This document shows positions 9,020 through 16,272 of a stretch of 21,760 bases of DNA, piece after piece. Origin of the DNA: an uncultured Acidobacteriota bacterium. GTDB lineage: Bacteria > Acidobacteriota > Blastocatellia > Pyrinomonadales > Pyrinomonadaceae. Each line of letters begins with the position of its first letter. Position 1 is the first letter of the stretch. The notes below the pieces were generated by a model, which saw nothing but the letters and a program-made list of their open reading frames with translations, had not been told where the DNA came from and ran no database searches. Both the position numbers and the translations under genes were made by a program. Where the stretch lies: the NCBI GenBank assembly GCA_902826385.1, contig CADEEU010000017.1, forward strand, positions 1 to 21,760, in the 5' to 3' direction.

Positions 9020-11389
9020 TTACCTTTCGAATCCGCTTCCAACCTCGCGGCTATTAGATCTCTCTCGCACGTCAGACCGCGAGCTCTCTTTCGGTGTTGG
9101 GGAGGCGCGGTCGGCAACGGTTTGTACTTCTAGTTCGGGAGTGAAGACTCTACTCAGAACCTCGTCGAAAGTTTCGGAGTGGGCTGTGGCTGAGTTTTCT
9201 AGGATCCAGCTTAGCTTTCGCGATTCTTTACTACTGGAAGTGCTCTTGATTCGTTTCTCGATCTCGGCAACTTCCCTCTCGGTAAAAAGTGGTTGGAAAT
9301 TGGAATTAGCAATACCCCAAAGAACGGGTTGCGTGATCTCTGCCGCTTCAACAGCCGCGACTACGGAAAGACTCTCGGCAGCAGCGACATCAGCTTTAAG
9401 GCCCGCTTCATGTTCTTTCACGCGACCCTCGATTTCCCTCCGCAAACCTCTGTGGTCCTTGCTCTCCAGCAGCAGATTCAATGCGTGATCCAAGACGGAA
9501 GTTCTTCGAGGAAGGTCCACATCGTTAAGGCTCAGGTAATCGGTCGATCCGTTCTTTTTGTCCTCCATCGCAAATTTATGAAATCGCTTCGATTTGCGAA
9601 AGTAGGCAAGGTCGTCTTTTGCTTTGTTCAAGCCGATATTACAAAGTACTTCCCTGGCCGTTGCGCGACCGGCAACTAAATGAGTTTCACTGTTGCCAGT
9701 AAAGGTGCCGACTTGGCTTCTCGGAGCTGCAAAGATCGAAACCTTTTGAAGGTCCCACACTGCCCCATATTCTGGAGTCAATTTAAGTTTTCTAGCCAGT
9801 GCTTCAAATTCGATCAGATTATCCGCAGAAAATTTCGGATTCACACCTCTAGGGTCTGCGTTTCGCGCAAGACTCTTTCCCAACGCGTTCGTCTTCTTTT
9901 CGTCACTGCGAAGTTGTTTCTGGAGTTGCAATGACTGCTCGTTCAGTTCCTTTTCGATCGCATTTCGGAGATGACCGTCGTTAGTCTTTGATGGAGATTT
10001 TCTGAAAGAACCCGCTATCGAATCGATTGCCAAACGAAGGGGCTTGAGGAGAGACCTGGCAGAGTTACCCGTCTGATCGAATTGACGATCCATCGTTGAC
10101 AGGGACACTCGATCTTTTCCGAGCGTCACCTTTCGGTAATATCGGTTGTCTTTGAAGTCTAGAATCTGTTTCCGATGAAGCTGCAGTCTCATTTCTGACA
10201 GGATTCTCTGGCCTGCCAAACGCTCAAGCTCATCTTGGCTTCTCGGGACTATTTCCTTGCTGATCTCAAGTTCACTTCTAATCTTTTCAAGGAACAAGCA
10301 TTCCCGAATATGTGAGCCTGCGAGACATTGTTGCTGAAGGTCATCGAGTTCACCTTTTTGAAAGGCGGGGGTTGGTAGTTTTAGGCCATTCGTCTTGTAA
10401 TGTTTCCGGATTCTATTGGCGTTCTTTCTGACGGGGGATGACTCTTCCTTGAGCTTAAAGAAATCGGATTCTTCTTTGGCAAGTATGTTGTGCGTGATGG
10501 CATTTATCTGGCGTTGCTGGGCGGCTGCTTTTAGAGAGTCGTCGGGACTATTTGTTCCATGTTGTAGTTCCACCAGCGAGACTCTGTGCCGCTTTCGTTG
10601 AACGGGATCGGTTACCGGAAACTTTAGGCGGTCACGATGCTCGATTAGGAACGCGATTCGTTCCTCCCTAAATCTAAGCTGGTATTCAGCAAGGATGCCT
10701 CGGCGGAGAATTTGTCGTTCGTCCTCGTACCCATCTCGCGCATCTATTATGTGTACCTTGTCGGCTTTGTGGATCCTCGCATTATCATCCTGGCCTTTGC
10801 GTTTGGATTGCTCGAGCGATCGGCTTCCTGCCTCGACTAACTCCTGCAGCTTCGCCCTGGCGGATACTATTAAAATTCCATCGACGATCTGCTTTTCTCC
10901 ATCGATAAGCTCGAAATGTGGAAGTGCCTCCCGGGGAATTTTGTTGAGAGATTTGCTCTGAACATCTCGGGTCAAATATTGCTTTTGAATTGCGATGTGT
11001 ACATGTGGGTTTGCCGTGTTGAGATGGATCGCCCCCGCCCAGGCAAGCCGCTCGCTTTGGAGCCTATCTTCTAACTTCCCGATGGCGTGCCTTGTGACGA
11101 TCTTTATTCGTCGTTTTCGTTCCTCGTCGGTCGAGCCAATCTGCAGAAAATCTGCTTGCCGAAATGAAAGTACCAGATGATGCAGATCGGCGTTTGAAGG
11201 GCGACCTTTGCCGCAATCTGACTTCAGGAAATTGTTCGCACTTCGAACTGTCAGATGTTCCGTAAATTCATTAAAAAGTTCTCGGCCACTTACCGACTCA
11301 CTATTTGGCTCGATCTTGCTATGAGCGAGATAGTGAATCAGTCCGCGCGAACTGCCCCGCTTAGACTGAACGCTTGCTATAACTCTCAT
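9020..11389 (-). CDS. MOBP-type conjugative relaxase (HUH endonuclease)
   Basis: The relaxase nicks oriT, stays covalently on the 5' end and pilots the strand through the T4SS. The N-terminal 140 residues carry the relaxase motifs: motif I with candidate nucleophile Tyr20 (GLIHYLAHS), motif II around DLHHLVLSF (69-77), and the three-histidine metal motif III HLNTANPHVHIAIQK with H122, H129 and H131, close to the H-D-T-D-N-x-H-x-H of RP4 TraI with Asn at the first Asp. The remaining 650 residues are charged and helical, with no helicase or primase motif recognised. Its ATG overlaps the stop of the RHH accessory gene (ATGA), the usual layout for a MobC-type protein and relaxase. A nic-like sequence fitting this family lies upstream at 12251-12258. 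Length 789 aa. Confidence 0.88.
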   Translation of the reverse strand: MRVIASVQSKRGSSRGLIHYLAHSKIEPNSESVSGRELFNEFTEHLTVRSANNFLKSDCGKGRPSNADLHHLVLSFRQADFLQIGSTDEERKRRIKIVTRHAIGKLEDRLQSERLAWAGAIHLNTANPHVHIAIQKQYLTRDVQSKSLNKIPREALPHFELIDGEKQIVDGILIVSARAKLQELVEAGSRSLEQSKRKGQDDNARIHKADKVHIIDARDGYEDERQILRRGILAEYQLRFREERIAFLIEHRDRLKFPVTDPVQRKRHRVSLVELQHGTNSPDDSLKAAAQQRQINAITHNILAKEESDFFKLKEESSPVRKNANRIRKHYKTNGLKLPTPAFQKGELDDLQQQCLAGSHIRECLFLEKIRSELEISKEIVPRSQDELERLAGQRILSEMRLQLHRKQILDFKDNRYYRKVTLGKDRVSLSTMDRQFDQTGNSARSLLKPLRLAIDSIAGSFRKSPSKTNDGHLRNAIEKELNEQSLQLQKQLRSDEKKTNALGKSLARNADPRGVNPKFSADNLIEFEALARKLKLTPEYGAVWDLQKVSIFAAPRSQVGTFTGNSETHLVAGRATAREVLCNIGLNKAKDDLAYFRKSKRFHKFAMEDKKNGSTDYLSLNDVDLPRRTSVLDHALNLLLESKDHRGLRREIEGRVKEHEAGLKADVAAAESLSVVAAVEAAEITQPVLWGIANSNFQPLFTEREVAEIEKRIKSTSSSKESRKLSWILENSATAHSETFDEVLSRVFTPELEVQTVADRASPTPKESSRSDVRERSNSREVGSGFER

Positions 11390-12060
11390 GAGGCGTCTGT
11401 GTGTTGAGCTATTTGCGGCAAAGATTCGATCCGCTGCTTCAGAATCTGGATCTTGGTTCCGAGGTAGCTTTTTGAGAGGGATTCGTCGCCGGTGACGTGT
11501 TCATGAAACAGGAGACACTTCTTTAGATCGGTGACGGCGTGGTCAATCAGGTCCGCCATTGCGGTCGAAGCGAGGACCACGCCTTGTTTCCGGTCGTTCG
11601 GTTGAGGCGACGTATATTCAATTAGTTTTGTGAAGACGAGATTGAGGGATGAGATCGACATGCTGGACATCGAGTAAATCTCGGTTGTAAGAGACGCTAC
11701 TATTTGCAGTAGATCCGACAGGTTTTCCAACTCGGTTTCCACTCGTTCAACGCGGTCGCCGACCGCAATAAGGTTCTCCGTCAAGGAGAGATTGACACTC
11801 TCGTTTTGACGGCACGTCCGCACTAGCCAATCAAGCTTTTCCTGACAGCGGCCGGCAGCAAAGTGTTGCCGTCTCTCGTTCAATGCGAAATGGATCATTC
11901 TGCGGACTATGGCTGCCTTATTTTCTCCCGTTTCGGCTGAGATCTCTACGAGCTTTTTGTGGTCCTCATCGTAAGGCCTGACGCTTATCGGCCGGCCCTG
12001 CTTCGGCTCAATGTCGACCTTGATGCTGTTAATAATTTTTTCTCTATCTCGCTTTCTCAT
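11386..12060 (-). CDS. Relaxosome accessory protein with N-terminal ribbon-helix-helix domain (MobC/TraJ-like)
   Basis: A 224-residue protein encoded directly upstream of the relaxase and adjacent to the putative oriT. Residues about 22-63 fit a ribbon-helix-helix DNA-binding domain: GRPISVRPYDEDHKKLVEIS (strand and helix A), then TGENKAAIVRRMIHFALNE (turn and helix B). The rest is helical and rich in Leu/Glu, with a likely coiled-coil around ENLIAVGDRVERVETELENL. Proteins of this kind (MobC, TraJ of RP4, NikA) bind repeats near nic and recruit the relaxase. Candidate targets are the inverted repeat and TGTAATTTT repeats in 12085-12281. It may autoregulate the mob operon, since its promoter must lie in the same region. 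No strong SD is seen before ATG 12060. Confidence 0.8.
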   Translation of the reverse strand: MRKRDREKIINSIKVDIEPKQGRPISVRPYDEDHKKLVEISAETGENKAAIVRRMIHFALNERRQHFAAGRCQEKLDWLVRTCRQNESVNLSLTENLIAVGDRVERVETELENLSDLLQIVASLTTEIYSMSSMSISSLNLVFTKLIEYTSPQPNDRKQGVVLASTAMADLIDHAVTDLKKCLLFHEHVTGDESLSKSYLGTKIQILKQRIESLPQIAQHTDAS

Positions 12061-12174
12061 TCTTTCGGCTCTGATGGTGAACTATTGTCACTAAACAATG
12101 GTTTTGTAATTTTTCGGCCAGGAAGGAGTGAGCAAAACACGTGCCTTTTAATGCGCTTTCTGAAAAGTGTGCGG

Positions 12175-12235
12175 TTTGTAATTTTGGTGACAACGCGTAA
12201 ACCATACGAGGTTCGATGTTTACGTGAATTACAAA
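12175..12235. repeat. Nested inverted repeat 5' of the putative nic site
   Basis: The outer arms are TTTGTAATT (12175-12183) and AATTACAAA (12227-12235), 9 of 9 paired. The inner arms are CGTAAAC (12196-12202) and GTTTACG (12218-12224), 7 of 7 paired, with a 15-base loop. The bulge is asymmetric (12 versus 2 bases). The right arm ends 22 bases before the nick position. This is the expected place for a relaxosome accessory-protein site. Confidence 0.7.
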
Positions 12236-12250
12236 GGGTGCTTTTTGGCC

Positions 12251-12258
12251 TATCCTGT
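12251..12258 (+). other. nic: Candidate nic site TATCCTG/T
   Basis: The octamer agrees with the MOBP/IncP nic consensus, cut after the G at 12257. RP4 has CTATCCTG then C; here the flank is CCTATCCTG then T. It sits on the + strand, so the transferred strand's 5' end would be at 12258 and would read rightwards. Confidence 0.7.
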
Positions 12259-12444
12259 CATACACCTGCAGCTGTAATTTTGTTTTTGATCAAGGCCCCG
12301 CTATCTGCCTCTTTTTTACGCCAAGAGCGGTTCGTTTATTCGCCGCCTGTTGCCCACAACTAGAATCACCCTCTGCTTCGGCACACCGATTGATCTTGAC
12401 GGATGTGACAGTTAATTTACCGACCCGCAGGAGACCAACATTTA

Positions 12445-12702
12445 ATGAATAATCAGCGTGATGTCACCCCCTCTACAAAACAGAATTCCGAACGGCCGCT
12501 GCTGCAGATCAACCGTCTCGTCTACGTAAAAGTGAGTACAAAGATACTTGAAGCGACCGATAAAAGACTGAAGCAATATTTGGAGTTCGCGTCAGCCGGT
12601 ATGAACAGCGAAATTACCAATGACGATGTGATCGAGTACGCGCTAAACCACCTTTTCGAACGCGATCCGGCATTCAAAAGCTGGCTTAGAATCAAGCAGT
12701 AA
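12445..12702 (+). CDS. Small RHH-like DNA-binding protein, first gene of the leading region
   Basis: An 85-residue protein not matched to a named family. After a polar N-terminus of about 25 residues it has a short beta strand (RLVYVKVS), a long helix (TKILEATDKRLKQYLEFASA) and a second helix starting at a typical N-cap (TNDDVIEYALNHLFERDPA). That strand-helix-helix pattern fits ribbon-helix-helix proteins that act as dimers on DNA. A GGAGA motif precedes ATG 12445 by about ten bases. It is the first gene on the transferred side of oriT, on the opposite strand from the other leading-region genes, and meets the RNase HI gene tail to tail with a 10-base gap. A local regulator or relaxosome protein is likely; partition protein is an alternative. 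Confidence 0.7.
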   Translation: MNNQRDVTPSTKQNSERPLLQINRLVYVKVSTKILEATDKRLKQYLEFASAGMNSEITNDDVIEYALNHLFERDPAFKSWLRIKQ

Positions 12703-12712
12703 ACCCTAGAAA

Positions 12713-13366
12713 TTAAGCTGAAAATGCTGAAGGTAATGTTCCAATCCCGTCGAATTTCGATGCCGGTATGAAAGACTGATGAGCTGTACTGTATCTGGAG
12801 ATGACCTTCTCAAGTTCCATCTCGAACTCACCAATATCAAACTGTTCCGAACGATCCGATAGATGGCCGGAGAGCTGCTCCAAGTCATCTACCGAAAGAT
12901 CGTTGCATACCGCCGACGAAGCACGAGCCAGACGGTCGGCAACTTCTTGAAATGGCACCCCGGAATGGCCTTTTTCCCACCGCCAGGTGATGTGATGGCC
13001 GTAGCATTCTTCGACCAGACGGGTCCAGAAAGGACGATTTGTTCTCATCCGATTCCGTCCCGCCATGGTATCAATCACATACTTTGAATCAGAGATTAAC
13101 TCCACTCGGCAAGGCCTCCGAAGCTGCTCCAGGGCCTTTGCACACGCTAGGATCTCCGCCTGCTGATTAGTGATTTGTCCCAGGTATTTGGAGACCAGCT
13201 TGATCTCCAGGCGGTTCTGATCCAGCATTACTGCGCCGCAGCCTGCTGATGAATCTATCGCACCGTTTCTTGAGCACGATCCGTCAACATAGATCCTCAC
13301 AAGAGGGGTATAGTCGTCCGCACTTCCAAATTCGCCTTTTCTGTCAATCAATCTGATAACACTCAT
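12713..13366 (-). CDS. rnhA: Ribonuclease HI
   Basis: Degrades the RNA strand of RNA-DNA hybrids, for example primers left after complementary-strand synthesis. All five active-site residues are visible: D28 (YVDGSC), E71 (NQQAEILA), D93 (ISDSKYV), H134 (KGHSG) and D144 (VADRLAR). The RNase H fold covers roughly residues 21-150; the remaining 67 residues are a non-conserved tail. ATG 13366 has GAGGTGG just upstream. Its place next to SSB genes on the early-entering side of oriT suggests a job in establishing the incoming strand, but this is inference. A terminator-like hairpin separates it from the SSB gene upstream, so it may have its own promoter. The RNase HI assignment is firm; a domestic rather than mobile origin is unlikely given the neighbours. 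Confidence 0.9.
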   Translation of the reverse strand: MSVIRLIDRKGEFGSADDYTPLVRIYVDGSCSRNGAIDSSAGCGAVMLDQNRLEIKLVSKYLGQITNQQAEILACAKALEQLRRPCRVELISDSKYVIDTMAGRNRMRTNRPFWTRLVEECYGHHITWRWEKGHSGVPFQEVADRLARASSAVCNDLSVDDLEQLSGHLSDRSEQFDIGEFEMELEKVISRYSTAHQSFIPASKFDGIGTLPSAFSA

Positions 13367-13390
13367 TGTCCACCTCTCGTTTTTGCTTGC

Positions 13391-13423
13391 AAAGAAAAGG
13401 GGCGAGCATTGTTGCCGCGCCCC
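13391..13423 (-). terminator. Rho-independent terminator after the first SSB gene
   Basis: On the minus strand GGGGCG and CGCCCC (13418-13423 and 13399-13404) form a 6-bp GC stem with a 13-base loop, followed by TTTTCTTT (13391-13398). It lies between the SSB stop at 13435 and the RNase HI start at 13366. Confidence 0.65.
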
Positions 13424-13434
13424 GTATTGCCCTC

Positions 13435-13878
13435 TCAGAACTGATCTACGAACGGCTCTTCGACAGCTGTTTCAGCATCAACTGGACCTGTGTGTTCGGG
13501 AACTTCGGGCACCGTGTTGTCGCCATTGGAATTCGATCCTTCCGCATTGTCTGACCGGCTTGATCCAACGAACTCGAATGAGAACAGCGAGACTTCCGCG
13601 CCTGACCGAGGCTCGCCCGTATCTGTGCTCCAGGGACTAAAGGAGAGCCTTCCGTGGATAAGAAGATGAGTTCCCTTCTTTACATGCTCGGCGATTGTCT
13701 CAGCCGTCTTTCCGAACGCGACGACGTTGAACCAGTGCGTGACCTGTACTCGCCCTTCCGGACCATTCTTGAATGAGTTTGAGGCGATCGGAAAACTGGC
13801 GACCGGCGTTCCTGTTTCTGTGTATCGAAGGCTCACATCGCGCCCCGTATTTCCGAGTATCGAGATATTTGCTGACAT
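13435..13878 (-). CDS. ssb: Single-stranded DNA-binding protein (SSB paralogue 1)
   Basis: A 147-residue SSB. The OB-fold occupies residues 1-105: MSANISILGNTGRDVSLRYT, VASFPIASNSF, HWFNVVAFGKTAETIAEHVK, KKGTHLLIHGRLSFSPW. The C-terminal 40 residues are acidic and disordered and end EEPFVDQF, a variant of the acidic tip through which SSBs recruit partner enzymes. It binds ssDNA as an oligomer and would protect the incoming transferred strand. AAGGAG lies about 12 bases upstream of ATG 13878, a long spacing. It is close to the second SSB gene in sequence start (both MSANISI) but clearly diverged, and it has a terminator of its own downstream. Confidence 0.9.
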   Translation of the reverse strand: MSANISILGNTGRDVSLRYTETGTPVASFPIASNSFKNGPEGRVQVTHWFNVVAFGKTAETIAEHVKKGTHLLIHGRLSFSPWSTDTGEPRSGAEVSLFSFEFVGSSRSDNAEGSNSNGDNTVPEVPEHTGPVDAETAVEEPFVDQF

Positions 13879-14012
13879 GGATTATTCTTGCTCCTTTTTT
13901 GGTTTATTTTTTCTCCGACCGGAACGGCAGCCGTCCAGTTAGCGAGAACCTTGAGGCGTTCCGCTTCACATACTGGCCGCCGCTCCTTTCGTCAGATACC
14001 TGTCTTCAACTT

Positions 14013-15635
14013 TTAGGCCGAAGGGATAACCTGGACGTGCTTTCGTTGAACGGATGGTTGAGTAATGAGGCTCGTCTGGATGAGCCGATTGGTCCGAACA
14101 CTCACGTTCTTCAACTCGGCTTCTCTTGCCCTAACGGCATCCCAGAGTTTCTGTTTCTCCTGCCGCTTGAAGGCCTTAACCTCGGCGTCGTTGTAGAGAG
14201 CGAATTTGAGAAATCGGATCTGTCCGGGAGTGGCACTTTCGACTTTTCGCAACCACTGCCTTGCCTCTTTCGAGCACTGATCCTTGAGCCGAACCTCCTG
14301 CGATTTTGCAACAGTGTTGAGGGCGGTGAACTCCTTCAGCGAAAGCTTCTTTTGATCCTTGAAATCGGCATATGCCTTTTTCTTTAGATCGGCCACGTCG
14401 GCAGTATCCGTAGTCCCGCGGATCGCGAGATAAGTCTCCTGATATGTGTCATGACGAAGACTTCGCAGGTGGAAGTCGGAGTATTGTTTCTGCCAAAGAA
14501 GACGCAGAACGGAAGCAGCGTACTGCATTTCTTCGAAGTCGGGATTGATCTCCTGATCGACAAGGATCTCGATGTCGTTTCGTTTTCCGAATGAGTAGAT
14601 GCGACGAGCCGAACGGATGACTTTCCGGTCGTATATCCGGTCCAGGGAGAGTGCCATCCATTCTTCGAACTCCTGGTCAGAGAATGGGTGTCTAGACGGC
14701 ATCGACCAGCCTGCACAGTTGATCATTCTTCTCCCTTCCTGGACAGCACCGCCGCCAAGTGAATGACCAACAAAAAGCTTCGGGATCTGTGCGTAGAGCT
14801 CCCGCGATTCACCTGGAAGACAGTCCGCATCTATCTCACAATCGAGATCAAAAACGACCACCGAACGCTGTGACGAACTCATCGTTATACCGATCAATCC
14901 ATTCTCATCGAACTGCTCAAGCTGCTCGAAAGTAGTGAAGTCACGATCAAGGTCTTCGATGGATTTATCGCCGGCGTCTAGGTAGAAATCAGCAAAGTCA
15001 TCGAATATCATTCGGCTGATCTTCTGGCGGCCGACGCGTCTCAATACCGCCTGCATTTCGTCGTCAAAGTTTGGGCATCTCGGCGGAAGAGGTTTGCGGT
15101 TTCTGGCAACTTCCTTCACACGCCTCTGATCGGCAACACTGAGCTTTTGCTCAGTCGAATTTGATTCTTCGAAGTGGATTTCTCGGTCAGAAACCGTCGC
15201 CGTTACGGCCTCTAATTGCATACCGAGCAGGCCCATTTCCATGAGAACCTCGCTAACTCCCCGACGTCTGATCTCCCCGTAGTAGTAAGCAGCAATCTGC
15301 TCAAACTCATACTGGCCGGCATCGGGGCTGGCGATGGCTTTCACGCACTTAACGAACTCTTTCGCGTCCGTCTCGTCGTCAAGAACCTTCATCGCGTATT
15401 CGAGTGACATTATCCTCACTCTATCCAACGCTTCTGGCTCAAGTTCGTCTGCGATCCTGACAACTACATCTCCAAGAATCGCGAACTCTTCAAGTTCCCT
15501 TCTACGTAGCGGATTAAGCGCGAGGTGTGAACACCAGTCCTGCATCGGCGAACCGGTATTGACCGGTGAGAATGCCAGCATCGGATTATTCGGAGCATAC
15601 TTTCTGAGCTGTTCAATGTTGATTCTTTCTGCCAT
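14013..15635 (-). CDS. Unknown 540-residue leading-region protein
   Basis: I do not recognise this protein. It is soluble, acidic in the N-terminal half (helical, for example ELEEFAILGDVVVRIADELE) and basic and helical in the C-terminal third (KKKAYADFKDQKKLSLKEF). Around residues 258-310 there is a beta-rich part with SVVVFDLDCEID and FVGHSLGGGAVQEG. GHSLGG (290-295) looks like a lipase nucleophile elbow, and GGGAVQEG (294-301) recalls the PARG signature; neither is backed by surrounding conservation, so no enzyme is claimed. ATG 15635 is chosen over the upstream in-frame start at 15683 because GAGGAAG lies directly before it. It sits between two SSB genes with the same orientation, which points to a function in early establishment or anti-defence. 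Confidence 0.75.
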   Translation of the reverse strand: MAERINIEQLRKYAPNNPMLAFSPVNTGSPMQDWCSHLALNPLRRRELEEFAILGDVVVRIADELEPEALDRVRIMSLEYAMKVLDDETDAKEFVKCVKAIASPDAGQYEFEQIAAYYYGEIRRRGVSEVLMEMGLLGMQLEAVTATVSDREIHFEESNSTEQKLSVADQRRVKEVARNRKPLPPRCPNFDDEMQAVLRRVGRQKISRMIFDDFADFYLDAGDKSIEDLDRDFTTFEQLEQFDENGLIGITMSSSQRSVVVFDLDCEIDADCLPGESRELYAQIPKLFVGHSLGGGAVQEGRRMINCAGWSMPSRHPFSDQEFEEWMALSLDRIYDRKVIRSARRIYSFGKRNDIEILVDQEINPDFEEMQYAASVLRLLWQKQYSDFHLRSLRHDTYQETYLAIRGTTDTADVADLKKKAYADFKDQKKLSLKEFTALNTVAKSQEVRLKDQCSKEARQWLRKVESATPGQIRFLKFALYNDAEVKAFKRQEKQKLWDAVRAREAELKNVSVRTNRLIQTSLITQPSVQRKHVQVIPSA

Positions 15636-15701
15636 AACTTCCTCTTCTAATCCGGCATTTCCGCCGGAGAACCCACGTTGCATTTGAGGGCCGCGAGTCC
15701 A

Positions 15702-15734
15702 AAACCCTGAATAAAATCACTTTCATTCAGGTTT
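15702..15734 (-). terminator. Hairpin before the 540-residue protein gene, possible terminator
   Basis: CCTGAAT (15706-15712) and ATTCAGG (15725-15731) are perfectly paired, extended by AAA/TTT after one bulged C, with a 12-base loop. On the minus strand the stem is followed by TTTT. It lies in the 145-base gap between the 150-residue protein gene and the 540-residue gene. Confidence 0.4.
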
Positions 15735-15780
15735 GAAAATCCCTCTCATGCAGAGGTGGAGGTGTGTTTGAGTAACAGGA

Positions 15781-16233
15781 CTAGGTCTCTTGTGAGGAAA
15801 GATTTCTTAAACGCTTTTGCAGGTAATCGAACGTAAGTGGTGCTCGGATTTCGAGTTGTGCTCGCCCGGTTCCGAGGCCATCTGCGGGCACTACAACTAT
15901 CTGTTCAACGTCGGAACTCATCCGGGAAAGACGCTCGAATGCACTATCGATTGCCGCTTTGTTTTGTTCAAACTCTGCATCGGTAAAGAACGCTCCTTCG
16001 GTACTTCTCGGGAGTTTCTTGGTCGGTATCCCGATTGCATTCGGTTCGCTTCGCATTTGAGCAGCTTGGCCGCCAAAGCCGCGCCGGGCAAGGTTATCGC
16101 CAAAGAGGAAAATATGAGATCCCGATGTGCTCTGACGAACGATCGGGTGATCCATTTCATCTGCATGACGCGGTATCGCATACCACTTCCCAACGGAAAA
16201 TAACTGCCACCTGAAGGGAATGTTCTCCCTCAA
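15781..16233 (-). CDS. Conserved phage/plasmid-type GDN...GGQA protein
   Basis: This matches a family I know from large phages and plasmids as short hypothetical proteins, with the order [FVY]GDN, GGQA, EPNA-GIPTK, then a C-terminal glycine-rich loop. Here these are IFLFGDNLARRGFGGQAAQM, EPNAIGIPTKKLP and PADGLGTGRAQL. The two glycine-rich loops suggest a nucleotide or ADP-ribose-like ligand site, possibly a macro-like fold, but no activity is established to my knowledge. The only in-frame starts are TTG 16233 and ATG 16155. The TTG lies inside a terminator-like hairpin and has no SD, while the ATG removes the likely first strand (KWYAIPR), so the start is unresolved. It lies in the leading region between the second SSB gene and the 540-residue gene. 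Confidence 0.7.
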   Translation of the reverse strand: MRENIPFRWQLFSVGKWYAIPRHADEMDHPIVRQSTSGSHIFLFGDNLARRGFGGQAAQMRSEPNAIGIPTKKLPRSTEGAFFTDAEFEQNKAAIDSAFERLSRMSSDVEQIVVVPADGLGTGRAQLEIRAPLTFDYLQKRLRNLSSQET

Positions 16234-16243
16234 ATGGCAGTTA
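16201..16243 (-). terminator. Terminator-like hairpin after the second SSB gene
   Basis: TAACTGCCA (16201-16209) pairs with TGGCAGTTA (16235-16243), 9 of 9. The stem continues inwards with TGA/TCA and GGGA/TCCC and has a 6-base loop. On the minus strand it is followed by TTTTCC. It lies 30 bases after the SSB stop and overlaps the annotated start of the next gene. Confidence 0.6.
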
Positions 16244-16272
16244 GATTGATCTGTCTACTGTCCACCTATGGA

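Larger units (their letters stand above)
12061..12444. other. oriT: Putative origin of transfer (oriT)
   Basis: This 384-base, locally AT-rich gap lies between divergent mob and leading-region genes. It contains TATCCTG then T at 12251-12258, matching the MOBP/IncP nic core (YATCCTG, cut, Y); it is the only ATCCTG on either strand here. To its left is a nested inverted repeat (12175-12235), and there are TGTAATTTT repeats at 12105, 12177 and 12273. Nicking between 12257 and 12258 would send the sequence to the right into the recipient first. The region must also hold promoters for the genes on both sides. Confidence 0.75.

Noticed and set aside
8784..9488. 234-residue open frame on the + strand across the relaxase 3' end
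   Set aside because: Its product is Ser/Leu-rich low-complexity, the mirror of the relaxase reading frame, whose HUH motifs and operon overlap make it the real gene.
12203..12217. GGTTCGAT in the oriT loop, like a tRNA T-loop
   Set aside because: No acceptor, anticodon or D arms can be built around it; it is the loop of the oriT inverted repeat.
12044..12265. 73-residue open frame on the minus strand inside the oriT region
   Set aside because: It overlaps the RHH gene start and covers the nested repeats; the peptide has no fold-like pattern and no SD.
13920..13963. CGGAACG/CGTTCCG inverted repeat upstream of SSB1
   Set aside because: Seven pairs with a 30-base loop and no T-run; too weak to call a terminator or operator.
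14449..14716. Short minus-strand frames inside the 540-residue gene
   Set aside because: Out-of-frame shadows of a long SD-supported gene; no motifs.
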